NCBI RefSeq assembly: GCF_000219625.1
Contig: NC_018213.1
Coordinates: forward strand, 372,001 to 436,000
DNA: 64,000 nt
Source: Zymoseptoria tritici IPO323
Taxonomy: Eukaryota > Ascomycota > Dothideomycetes > Mycosphaerellales > Mycosphaerellaceae
Direction of reading: 5' to 3'
The notes beneath the pieces are model-generated. The model was not told the DNA's origin. It did no database searches and was given only the letters and a program-made list of their open reading frames with translations. The position numbers and the translations under genes were made by a program. Of the stretch, positions 31,270 through 42,454 are shown piece by piece (position 1 is the stretch's first letter; each line of letters opens with the position of its first letter).

Positions 31270-31990
31270 TTAGAGTTCCGTAGGACATCGGTCTATTCTA
31301 TCCCGACTATATTAATAAAGAGGATCCTAATAGCGAGGAGCCTATCTTAGTTATAGCTAATAGGAATACGCTATATTGCTTACTTCGTCCCTTTATCGAA
31401 GCAATCGATACCGTACGAGCTATATATAAAGATAACTAATAGCTCCGTAACAACCTCTATAAATGCCTAAGAGGAGTAGCTTAACAATAGTTTATAAGCT
31501 TACTAACCCTTAAAGCCCGAGAGTAGCTACGCGACGGTAAAGGCCTATAGTATTAGATCGACTAGCTCTAGAACGATTTTAAGCCTAACGTACCTACCGC
31601 TTAACGCTAACTCGAGAAACTTCGATACGGCTTTAAGGAGCTATATAACAACATATTAGCCTAGCGTTACGTACTTAACTACGTTAACGTCGCTGCCGAC
31701 GCCGGTTTCGATAGCGATTATACCCGCCTAGCAAAATGCTACGACAAGATTAATAGGTATATACGCGCTACGATAAATCTACCTTACCCTTATATATTAC
31801 GCGACGAGTTTATTCGCGAGATAATAAATAGGAAGCCTAACTAGTACGACCTCTTTCCTCCGGGAGACTGCCCTCTAGAAGACTTCCTAGCTAAGTAGAA
31901 AGGTAAGAAGAACGCTAAGTAGCGATCTTCTAGTAGACGTAACCGTAAGCGCGACACGACGGACCGTAACGGCAACGGTAGCAACTATAT
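31270..31990 (+). pseudogene. Element 1 gag remnant
   Basis: Beginning at about 31279 the frame reads DIGLFYPDYINKEDPNSEEP..., then ...LYCLLRPFIEAIDTV, then LRNNLYKCLRGVA followed by two former Gln/Trp codons. This matches the capsid region of fungal Ty3/Gypsy gag proteins (FxPDY, LRGxAxxW). Several in-frame TAA/TAG codons break it. Function lost. Confidence 0.65.
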
Positions 31991-32879
31991 AGACTATTAA
32001 AGCTTAAAATATAGTAGTAACAAAAATAGTAATAACAATTCGTAGCGCGAAAACGCTAACGACTCGAGGAAGCTACTATATCCTATTTAAGCAAACTCCG
32101 TAGGCCGAAACGAGTCCGATTCTCGTCCTAAGCGCGACTTTAAGAACCGTAACGACAACGGGTACTAAAAGAAGAATAATAACAACCGTGCTCCCGGTAC
32201 ATTTTAGGGCGTATATAACGTAGACGCGGAGTCCCCCGAAGATAACTCTTCTAAGGGCGAGTCTAGCGAGTAAGATAGTAACGGATACGAAGAAGCGACC
32301 ATAAATATAGGATTTGTAGATACGATGCCTAAGCCGATAGCTATTAATAACAACACTTACCGCTATATCGTTCCCCTACTATCTAGTATCTAGCCCGTAA
32401 TAAGTCCGCCTAAGAATTAAACCTCCGTCGGTAGCGAACCTTAAAAGCCTTTATAATATAAGACATATAAAGAAAGCTTCCCTTCGAGGAACAAGCTATT
32501 TAAGCATTTTAAGGACTATAAGTCTAAGCCCGTACGAGCGAAAGGAGTAGCTAAACTAAACACTACTCCGAACCTAAGCAAAGTAGACGCGAAACCTCTA
32601 GCGACGAAACCGACCGCCCTAAAGGCGAAGCGGCGAACCGCTTCCCCGCGTCTACTAACCGCGCTACCGCGTCTACTAAAGGCTAACGAAATCTAAGCCT
32701 CCGTAGCCGACAAGCTTAAAGCTACTTATAAGATAATTAAAAAGCTTATAGGAGCGGCTACGCTAGTCGAAGTAGACGCCGTAGGAGTCGTGCACTTAAT
32801 AGTATCCGCTTTAGAATCCTAACTAGGATTCGCCTATAGACAGTATATATTTGTTACTTTGCTCGTTTAAACATCCCCG

Positions 32880-34764
32880 TCCGACGAAGCGACCTCTATC
32901 TACCTCGATAGTAGATGCGGAACTACCTATGTCGAGAAGGCTTAGTTTCTCGAATATTACGACAAATCTCTTCTACGTAAGAGCCCGACATTAATTAAGT
33001 TCTAGGGATTTAATAGCGTTACTAAGAACGATAAGTTCGCTTTTATTCCCCTATATTTCCCGGTTACGGATAAGTACGGAGCGAAGAGCCTCGTACTCGT
33101 TAAAGTAGAAGTCTAAGTTTTAGACGTATGCCTATAGAAGGCCCTTATAGGGACTAACATCCTCGCCCGCGAAGACATCGTCGTCGCTATACGAGAGAGT
33201 AAGGCTTACTTCCGCTCTTACGGCGGACGATACGCTCGCTATAACGTTAAGCCTAAGGGAAACCTCGTAGGCTAGATACGCCTAGTTTTCTACTCCGAGC
33301 AAGTCGAAATCCTACCTTACTACGTAATGTACGTTCCTATTAAGATGAAAGTCGACCTGCCGCTAGATTAGGACTTCGAATTCGAGCTAACGCTATCTAC
33401 GACTTTAGAGAGGAACAGAGGGAGCATCTACGCATACGTAGTAGACGCTACCTTCGAAACGGTTTAGGTTCGCAATAATTCTAATAAGCTACTAGTAGTA
33501 CTACGAAAGACACGCCTTAGAACAATCCGTAAATCTCGCATTAAGGGATGCTATATACTAGAAGCAAACGATAATAGCCTTATAGCGCTTATACCCTAAT
33601 TAGTAGATGTAGACTTCGAAGAAGTTACTAACTTAGGAGTATACATTTACGGCACTCCGGAAGAGCGTAAACATTTTAACGAGCTTCTAGCTTAATACCC
33701 TAAGATCTTCGGCGATTAAGGAACGACCGTTAACATCCCTTCCGACCGCTATATAACTATACTACTAGTCGACAGATAGGAGAAAGAGCTCCTTACTACT
33801 AAGCTATACAACTATTTAGACAAGGACAAAGCGGTTATTAACGAGCTTTTCTTACGCCTCTACGAGCATACGAAGATATTATAGAATAGGAAAGCTATAC
33901 CCTTCGGCTTACTAGTCTTCGTCGTATAGCGTACGCTCTACGACACCGATAGTATACTATATCGAAAAGCGCGCGTAGTAGTCGACGTCCGTAGCCTAAA
34001 CAAGATCGTTTAGAAAGACTTATACCCCGTCCCTCTTTAAGTAGACCTAATTAATAAGCTTCGCGGCCGCCGCTATATTATAGTAGTAGACGCCGTCTCC
34101 TTCTTCTACTAATAGTAGGTAGCTAAAGTAGATCGCGAGAAGTTTATAGTTAACACTTTCCGAGGCTAAGAGCACTTTAATGTAGTAGTAATAGGCTACT
34201 ATAACAGCGTTTAATACGTTTAGAGAGAGCTAGACTATATATTACGCGACTTTAAGGACTACGTATAGGCCTATATCGACGATGTCGTTATTACATTAGC
34301 TACATTTAAGGAACATATAGAGCACCTAAATAACGTAATCGGCCGCTTTAACAAAATAAACATTAAATTAAATCCTAAGAAGAGCTTTATTAGATATCCG
34401 AGTACCTTACTTCTCGGATAGAGAGTAGACGCCCTCGGCTACGTAACCGACGACGAGCGGATTACCGCTATGCGAAATCTCGCGTTTCCTATAAACGGAA
34501 CTAAGCTAATTAACTACCTCGGTCTAATAGGGTAGGTACGCTCGAAGATTCCGTACTACTTATAAATCTCGTTACCTCTTTAAGACGAAAAGCTCCGACT
34601 ACTTAAGGGCGGTCCGGACAAAGGTAAAGTATATAAACCCTTCGTCTCGAAGGCTAAGATTATTAAGACTCCCGCAATGCGCGAAGCCTAGGAAGCGATA
34701 TAGAGTTAATTTAAGGACTCCTCGACCTAGTAGCTCTACTACTACGACCTAGTACGAACGCTAT
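32880..34764 (+). pseudogene. Element 1 pol remnant: protease and reverse transcriptase
   Basis: A retropepsin-like region (YLDSRCGTTYV) begins near 32915. The reverse transcriptase is clear at about 33950-34420: DVRSLNKIV, YPVPL, VDAVSFFY, GYYNSVQYVQRELDYILRDF and the catalytic YIDD at 34272-34283, which is intact. It runs on into the connection/RNase H region, where it is cut at 34764 by element 2. Stops are TAG and TAA only, at positions expected to be Trp or Gln. Confidence 0.8.
34760..34764. repeat. Target-site duplication of element 2, left
   Basis: GCTAT immediately precedes the 5' LTR and is found again directly after the 3' LTR at 42450-42454. Five bases is the usual duplication made by Ty3/Gypsy integrases. 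Confidence 0.85.
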
Positions 34765-34988
34765 TGTTAGGGAACGACTAGGGTGTCGCTGCTCCCGGCC
34801 TAAATCGGGCCTATTCTAGGCCCGATATAGACCCGATATAGACCCGAGGATACCCTAAGCGAGGCTTAGTACATATATTCCCTTTTGTTCCCTTTCGCCT
34901 CCCTTCGTTATACTCGGTAGGTAATATAGACATTCGTATATAGACTGCTTATACGTGTTAGTTACTACCTAGTTATACTACCCTTATA
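34765..34988 (+). repeat. 5' LTR of element 2
   Basis: The LTR is 224 bp. It begins TGTTAGGGAACG and ends CCCTTATA, where the last two bases are probably a mutated CA. It differs from the 3' LTR at eight positions; seven are CA or TG against TA and one is a C/G change. Each copy has lost a different set of CA/TG sites. Confidence 0.93.
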
Positions 34989-35083
34989 GTATATTACCTT
35001 AAAACCTACTAAGGGATTAGCCGCGCTAAGCACTAGAGTAGGTACTATAGACCCCCGATTTAGCGCCGAATTAGAACTAAGAA

Positions 35084-36330
35084 ATGCCTCCTAAGATATA
35101 GCCGGACGGCCGAGGCCCGAGCAACGCCCTATCGTTATCGAGACTTAGCGACCTACCGAACGAAGAGGATAAGCGAGACGATATAGGAGGCCGATATATA
35201 GGAACACCCGATGTAGATCCGGAACAGACCCTAACGGACATAGGAACAGACCCGAATACGGACCTAGACTATCTATAGGTCCCTTAGTATGTTAGAGACT
35301 ATATCTAGGAACTAAGGTAGGTTTAGATCACGCCTATAACGGCGAAGCAACGAGCGGCGTACATTAAGGCTCGCTAAGATACCGCCGCTATATACGACAT
35401 AGAGCTAGACTTTATTAAGAAAAGGAAGAGAGCTCCCTCTAGCCTATAATTAGCGGAGAGCGGAATTAGGTCTAAATTAGACCCGATTTAGAGCCTTCTT
35501 AAGTCCGGACTAGGATGTACGCTAGAGACCTCCTCCCTAGAAGCTCTTCGTATATAGGTTAGTAACTACGAGAACCGTTTCTATTTCTATAACGTTCCTT
35601 ATAATATAACTACTAACAACCGGTCTCGCCGCACTACCTAGGCTATTAAACGAGTTAAGCCAAAGGACCTCCGCGCTACTATCGTACGGTACTAGGTAGA
35701 CTACCCCGACGACTACGCCTTAGATACTATTTTCGAATAGAGCGACCTTAAGGAGGTGCTCCGCGACTAGATTACCCCGAAGGCGACCCGTATAGCGGAG
35801 CTCGCGACCTAGTATTAGTACTACAAACAGCTTAACAACTAGTCTATAGGCAACTTCTATATATATATATAAGGGCTCGAGGCTCGCATAGACGTAGTAC
35901 TAATAATAAACGATAAAGAAAGGTAGAACCGGAAGAGTTTCTACTACTCTAAGCTGTCGGAGGACCTTTAGAAAGAGATTAATAAGAACGAGAAGCTCGC
36001 TAGTGCGTATAATGTAGTAGAACTTATAGACATCGTAGCGATCTACGAGAACGTCTATTTTCTAAAAGGACGCCCTAGGGCTCGCGATGCTAAACCGAGG
36101 AAGGACCCGGAACAACCCCCTCCCGGCCCTACTACGGCTACGAATCCGTCCTAGACCCCGAAGGGTCGGGGCGGAGGTCGACTAGGCTAGAGGGGTAGCC
36201 GCGGAAACTTCGCCTACTATATAAACAATATACCTACTTCCGGCGTTAATCGTATACTAGCGGGGCAGGTCGGGGAGGTAAAAGAGTAGCCCTAGTTAAA
36301 GTTGTCGTCGCATAACTTAGCTCCCTTAAG
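35084..36330 (+). pseudogene. Element 2 gag remnant
   Basis: A preserved ATG at 35084 opens a frame reading MPPKI-(stop)-PDGRGPSNALSLSRLSDLPNEED..., acidic and then basic, with TAG/TAA breaks. Helical stretches typical of a capsid region follow (DYIQELR-like, YDIELDFIKKRKRAP). No intact zinc knuckle is seen. I infer gag from position and character, not from a clear motif. Confidence 0.6.
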
Positions 36331-36359
36331 CTAGGGCCGAAAATAAGAGGGAAGGAAAG

Positions 36360-39300
36360 GAGACTAGCTATTAACGTCTAGATCCGCGACGGCGACGGTA
36401 GGCTCTAGACGCTAACGGCGTTAGTCGACTATAGCGCTTAGATTAACCTTATCTCCTAATATAAGGTCTAATTACTTTAGCTCCCGAGCAATAGGGTACC
36501 GGCACTAAAGGTTAAGTTCTTAAACGACTATTAGATAACGGTCTATAAGGGCTACGACCTAATAGTGCTAGTAAAGGACTCGAAAGGGGCCGAAAGAGGT
36601 ATAAACTAGACCTTCTAGGCAGCTACCTTTACCGGATACGATATAGTACTTAGATAGGACTAGATCCTCGTATCTAACCCTCTTATCTATTTCCGGTCGG
36701 GGAGATTCGTATAGGCTATAGCCGACGACGATAGCGACAACGCGGAAGAAGAGGACGAGAGCTAGCCCCGAAGAGACTATCCTACTAGTATAGTACTATA
36801 TACTATCTTTAGCGGAGAGGCCGTATTCGAATAGGAAGGACAATTCCTAGTCGGATCGGCGGTATAGGAGGATAAGGAGGACGCCGACATTATCCCGAGT
36901 ACATCGATAAGGCCTTAAAGAAGGGCTAGATTAGGCCTAGTAAGAGCCTATGCGGGGCGCCTATCCTGTTCGTCCCTAAAAAGGATAGCGAGATAAGGCT
37001 ATATATTAACTATAGGGGATTAAACCGAGTTACTATTAAGAACCGATACCCTCTCCCCCTTATTAGCGAGATGCTAGATCGCCTAAGTTAGGCCCGAATC
37101 TTCTCTAAATTAGACCTAAGGGACGCCTACTATAGGATAAGGATTAAGGAGGGAGACGAGTAGAAGACGGCGTTTAAAACAAGGTACGGCTTGTTCGAGT
37201 ACCTAGTTATGCTATTTAGGCTAGCTAATGCGCTAGCGACGTTCTAAGCGTATATTAACAAGGCCCTTATAGGGCTTATCGACACTATCTACGTAGTATA
37301 CCTAGATAATATACTTATCTACTCGAAGAACGAGGAGGAACACCGCCGCTACGTTAAATAAGTCCTTAAGCGACTAGAGGAGTAGAAGCTATATACTAAA
37401 CCCGCGAAGTGCGAGTTCTATACGGATCGCGTCGAGTTCTTAGGGTTTGTTATTATACTAGGGGGTGTAGTTATAGACTAAAGAAGAATCGAGGCTATCT
37501 ATAAATAGCCTATACCGAAGTCCTATAGGGACGTATAGGTGTTCTTAGGGTTCGTAAACTTCTATAGGAGGTTTATATATAGGTACTCGAAGATCGCGAG
37601 GCCCCTAAATAACATACTGTCCGGTAGCTAGGTCGTAGATAAGGGGAAACGAGGGAAGAAGTAAGTAGTCCGTAGACCCTTCGAGTAGAATAAGACCTCT
37701 AATAGAGCGTTTTTAGACCTAAAACAGGCCTTTACGGACGTACCCCTACTTTAGCACTTCGATCTATCCCTCCCGATTATAGTTATTATAGATATATTAG
37801 ATGCCGCCTACTCCGGCATCCTCCTATAGCTAAAAGAGGACGCCGATAGTAACCGCTACTAGCACCCCGTAGCTTATTATTCTAAGAGCTAGGTAGGACC
37901 GGAGATCCGGTACTATATACTAGATAAGGAATTAATAGCGATATCGGAGTGTTTTAAGACATAGCGGCATTACTTAGAGGGCGCTACCTATCTAATATAG
38001 GTAATAACCGACTACTATAACCTACGCTACTTTATAACAACGAAGACACTTAATAGGTGTTAGGCTCGCATCGCCGAGACCCTCGCCGCGTACGACTTCG
38101 TTATTAAATATAAGCTAGGGAAATTAAATCCTACGGATAGCTTATTACGCTGCCCTAATTACTTTATAGGCTTTAAGGAAGGCGTAAAGGAAGACGAGCT
38201 ATAAGGGGCCCTCCCTATCCTTTAATAGTCGCTAAGAACGCTGTTCCCGGACGGCTCTACTTTAGACCCGCATAAGGCTAGCAATAGCCCTATAGTTATA
38301 TCGGTGTAGGAGCCTATAGAAAAAATAGGTAGCCCGGAGGGCTACGCGCCTAACGCGTTAGAGGAAATACGATTCTCGATACGCGAATAGAGTATATACG
38401 TAGTTTATAGCATCGAGGACGACACCTCGACGGTGCGATAGAAAAGTCTACGTTCCTAACGCGGTATCGCTAAGAAGGGAAATCCTTAGAAGGAATTATA
38501 ACGACCCTACCGTAGGCTACTATAGCCGCTAACGTACGTAAGAGATTATCGCCTCTAAATACTATTAGAAGGGGCTTACGAACGATGTTAATAACTACGT
38601 CGGAACCTACGATGTATACTAGCGGACTAAGACAAAATACTATAAGCTATATAGACGGCTATAACCCCTCTCCGTTCCTAATAGACTGTAGTAGTTACTA
38701 TTAATAGACTTTGTCGTTAGCTTACTACCGTCTAAGGGATTTAACGGTAAGGTATATAACGCTATATTAGTTATCGTCGACTAGTTTACTAAGTATGTCC
38801 GGTACTTCCCCCTAAACGATACGATCGACGCTAGCGCCCTAGGAGACCTTATCTACAACCGAATCGTATATAAGATAGGCCCCCCGGACGACATCGTATC
38901 GGATCGAGGATTAATCTTTATAAGTACGTACTAGAGCGCTCTGTTCTACTACCTCTCTATTAAGAAACGGCTTAGTACGGCCTTCTACCCGTAGACGGAC
39001 GGCTAGACTAAGCGTACGAACTAGTAGCTCGAGGCTTACCTCCGTATCTACTATAACTAGGACTAAGACGACTAGGCTATCCTTCTCCCTATAGCGGCTT
39101 ATGCCTATAACACTAAGGTCTATTCTAGGTCTAGATTTAGCCTAATAAAGCTCGCTTATAGGTCTAATTTAGGCGCTATTAATAGCGTGTTATAAAAGGA
39201 TTTCCCTACAAAGGGACTAACGTCTAAAGTAAGGTCGCTAGCTAACGCCGCGCGCGAATACCTCGCGAACAGAGCGATAGAGTTTACTAAAGCAAAAGAA

Positions 39301-39790
39301 CACCTAGAGCATATAGCGACCCTTTAGAAGAAGTACTACGATAAGACAACGGTAGAGAAGTTCTACAACGTCGGTAATAGGGTGCTACTATTAAGGAAGA
39401 ACATCGAGACTAGGCGACCCTATCGGAAACTAGATAATAAGTTCCTTAGGCCCTTCCGTATTACGGAACGGATTAGGACGTAAGCCTACCGCCTCGACCT
39501 TCCGCTATCGATAAAGCGGTTCTACCCCGTCTTCTACGTATCCCTACTAGAGCTATATCGGGCCCGGGAGGGATACTAACCGCCCCCGGTATAGTCCCTC
39601 GAGCCTAACGACAATAAGGAAGACGACTAGGAGGTAGAAGGGATCCTAGCTATAAGGGGCGATACGCGGGAAACGAGGGAATACCTAGTACGATAGTTAG
39701 GGTACTCCCTAGAATATAATAAGTAGATATCGGCGGGAAATATAGAAGGAGCGAGTAAACTTATTAAAGAGTTTAAAATTAAGTAAGCCC
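36360..39790 (+). pseudogene. Element 2 pol remnant: PR-RT-RNase H-integrase-chromodomain
   Basis: A protease-like start (ALVDYSAQINLIS) lies near 36420. The reverse transcriptase covers 36950-37480: [47 protein letters not shown], and the active site YLDN, where the second Asp of YLDD has become Asn by a TG to TA change. RNase H follows to about 38150 and integrase at 38700-39260 (DFVVSLLPS, ILVIVDQFTKY, DDIVSDRG, FYPQTDGQTKRTNQ). The chromodomain at about 39630-39790 reads VEGILAIRGDT...YLVRQLGYS...ISAGNIEGASKLIKEFK. In-frame TAG/TAA stops are numerous. Confidence 0.9.
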
Positions 39791-40149
39791 GGCTATAGGC
39801 CGAAGGTAGGCCTAAAACAGGCCCGAATACTACTATAGGTAGGTATCCTACACGACTAAAGAAGAAAAGAACTCGTAGATAAGGTCGTACGCTTTTACCT
39901 TACCCTCTACGCTAGAAACTAAAAGGCTCTATAGCCTAAAACAAAGAACCGGACTAAGGAGTCTAATAGGCTAGGCCCCGCTATAGTCTTTAATGCTATG
40001 CCGACGTTATCTATTATACCCTAACGCCCTCTAAAAGAGCCCCGCCTTATACCTATTCTACACCGATAGCCCCTTAAAAGGCCGAATAGCCGTAGTATAC
40101 GAGGCGGAGTATACGAGGGCTTATGTCCGCGATAATAAGACGCTCGAAG

Positions 40150-41121
40150 GGCCTATCCGTAACGATGTTAAACGGCTACTACGACGACACCCCTATACTA
40201 GCTATAAACCGCGTCTCCTTACTAATTATATCGGCGCGACGAGACCGACGGTAGGCTATCTACTACTCCTCCGTAGGCTTAGAAGTTAAGTCCTTATACT
40301 TACGCGCGGGGGGGGGAGCCCTAGTAAAGAACGTAAGAATACGCGCGTAAGTAGGAGTATTTACACCGGCGACGAAGACCTCCTTAATTAGGGACGTAAT
40401 CTAAGGGTACAGCTTCGCGGCGTAGTTACGAACCGCGTTAGTCCGGCGTAGGAGGCGCTTCGCGGCGTCGGTCTTTACTATAGGGTCGTTAGTAGTATCG
40501 TCGATAGTAATACCGGGGTTCCGCTAAAGGTAATCCTCTATAGTATATTATAGATAATCGAGAATGTTTACGGCGCGGGAAGCCTCCTCCGGTACGGGGT
40601 AGTAGCAATCGGTCTACTTATTAGTAATGTACTACGAGTACTTACCGCTCGGATCGTCCCTTATATTATAGTAGGCGGTAACGGGGAGCTATTAAGGCGC
40701 GAGGTTGTATTAGCCGATAGGCTAGAGGCGACGGACGTAGTTAACGTAGGGCAATATACGAGCCGGGGGGCGAGGCTATAGGTAAGGAGGAAGGTAAGGA
40801 ACGCGAGTAAGCGGAAGGTCGCTTACGGCTATCTCCTTACGAGAATAGAGACCCGTAGGAATCTTCGCCTTCGGAGAAACGGTAATAGGAGGCCCTGTCT
40901 ATATTAGCTTAGTCGTAGGCTAGAATTAGACTAGACATATACCTAAACGCTAGGTAGGGGAGCTGTTAGAATTCGACCGAGGTACATTCCCCGGAGCCTA
41001 AGGGGATGTCGGTAGACTATTACCGGCCTCCTAGCTAGTGCGCCGATTATAGCTACGATTGCGCTAATCGAGGCGCTAGCCCTCGGGGCTATTAATAGCG
41101 GGAAAGCTACTCGGAGGACGG

Positions 41122-41155
<34 letters not shown>

Positions 41156-41410
41156 CGCCGGGATAGTTATATACGAAACCCTACTAGCTTATAATAGTAG
41201 AAACTCGGCGAGGCGCGGCGGAGTGCCGGGGAAAGGGCGGTAACGGAAAGAAGCTATTACTAAACACTCTCCGCGGAAAGTCTTCTTAGATAGACACGAG
41301 GGGGAAGGCTAGAGCTAGCTTAATAATGTCGACGGTAGCGTTAACGAGGAAGCGAAGGAGGTTAATAAAGAAGGAAGGAAGGAATAAGTAGAACGGCGTA
41401 GTTTTATGCG
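40150..41410 (-). pseudogene. Antisense reading frame between pol and 3' LTR of element 2
   Basis: On the minus strand a single frame can be followed from about 41410 down to about 40150 (roughly 420 codons) with only TAG/TAA interruptions. Its start is hydrophobic (ITPFYLFLPSFFINLLRFLVN-like). It continues with a run of about 11 Ser encoded by AGT, then a Pro/Ser/Asn/Arg-rich part, then a region with ordered character (LYSRKEIAVSDLPLTRVPYLPPYL, TIDDTTNDPIVKTDAAKRLLRRTNAVRNYAAKLYP cut here into pieces). I do not recognise it. It could be an accessory antisense gene of the element or captured host sequence. Confidence 0.5.
41123..41154. repeat. CTA/TAG trinucleotide microsatellite
   Basis: About ten copies of the trinucleotide CTA (TAG on the other strand) occur in tandem. 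In the antisense frame of element 2 they read as AGT serine codons, so they look like a coding homopolymer run and not a random microsatellite. Confidence 0.75.
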
Positions 41411-42208
41411 TAAGAATATATAGACTACGCCTATAATTAAGGACTCGAATTTACTAACATGTTACGAGCATAAGGAGTTACGGGAAGAATTTACGGACAA
41501 TTACGAGCCTTAGGTATTAGGTAGGTAGCTACGAGACCGGATTTAGGGCTGTTTATACTATATAATAGTAGTTAAGAGGCAATGCTATAGCGTAGGCACC
41601 TAGGGAGGACCTAACGATTAGACTCCTCGGTCCGGGTCTTAGATATAATAGCCGGTAGGCCTAAGCTACGCCGGATATAGGCTAGGGACAGTATTTAGAC
41701 TGTCGAACCCCTCTTTAGTCCCCTTATAAGGACCGGAAACTATAGCGACGACGAAACCGGACCTCTACCCCCCCCTTTCTCTACCTATATATATAACGGG
41801 ATTACTACTACCTCCGTTCCGATAGCCTAGTAGTTGTCGCGTCGATTTAATAGTTTCTCCTTCCGTCGGTTTCCTCTTATAGCCCCGTCGGTTCGAGTCC
41901 CCTATCGATAGTACGTCTTCGACTAACTTATAGCTCCTCTTTTTATACCGATTTCCGTTTTAGGAAGGCGCTAGTAGCTACATTTATATACTAACGCGCG
42001 GTCGCTTACTCTATCTAATTACGCGCTTTTATACGTAAACTAACTTCGTCGCGCCTAGTTAGCTAGAGTAGCGCTTAAACGGACTAACCTACCGGAGATT
42101 ATATACAAAACACCGCGGTTCGATTCCTTCCCCGTTAGTCGGTTTCGAGATGTTATTAAGTTTCTTTTTGCTACTTATTTTGCTTTTGCGACCTAAGGAT
42201 AGGCCGCT

Positions 42209-42222
42209 AGGGGAGGGGGGGA
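42209..42222 (+). other. Polypurine tract of element 2
   Basis: The all-purine segment AGGGGAGGGGGGGA ends three bases before the 3' LTR at 42226. This is the standard position of the plus-strand primer of LTR retrotransposons. Confidence 0.75.
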
Positions 42223-42225
42223 TAC

Positions 42226-42449
42226 TATTAGGGAACGACTAGGGTGTCGCTGCTCCGGGCCTAAATCGGGCCTATTCTAGGCCCGATATAGACCCGATGT
42301 AGACCCGAGGATACCCTAAGCGAGGCTTAGTATACATATTCCCTTTTGTTCCCTTTCGCCTCCCTTCGTTATACTCGGTAGGCAATATAGACATTCGTAT
42401 ATAGACTACTTATACGTATTAGTTACTACCTAGTTATACTACCCTTATA
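42226..42449 (+). repeat. 3' LTR of element 2
   Basis: This LTR is 224 bp and begins TATTAGGGAACG, the first TG having become TA. It ends CCCTTATA and is followed by the GCTAT duplication. It is aligned without gaps to the 5' LTR with eight mismatches. Confidence 0.93.
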
Positions 42450-42454
42450 GCTAT
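42450..42454. repeat. Target-site duplication of element 2, right
   Basis: GCTAT matches 34760-34764 and is followed by the continuation of element 1. Confidence 0.85.

Larger units (their letters stand above)
30486..34764 (+). mobile_element. Element 1, segment A: Ty3/Gypsy retrotransposon, 5' part (RIP-degraded)
   Basis: This is the 5' part of a Gypsy-type element whose reading frames reappear when TAA and TAG are read as former Gln or Trp codons. It contains the N-terminal repeat region, gag, protease and reverse transcriptase. The sequence stops at 34764, where element 2 is inserted, and resumes at 42455 in the same frame. I could not find a 5' LTR: the left border near 30486 is simply where CA and TG become rare. 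The element may lack its LTR or have been joined to unique DNA by an old rearrangement. Confidence 0.8.
34765..42449 (+). mobile_element. Element 2: complete Ty3/Gypsy chromovirus, 7685 bp, nested in element 1
   Basis: Two 224-bp LTRs (34765-34988 and 42226-42449) and a GCTAT target duplication define the element exactly. Inside, on the plus strand, are gag, protease, reverse transcriptase, RNase H, integrase and a C-terminal chromodomain, then 2.4 kb containing a long antisense frame, a polypurine tract and the 3' LTR. All frames are broken by RIP-type stops. It interrupts the pol gene of element 1, so it is the younger of the two. The chromodomain suggests targeting to heterochromatin, which fits its nested position. 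Confidence 0.93.
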
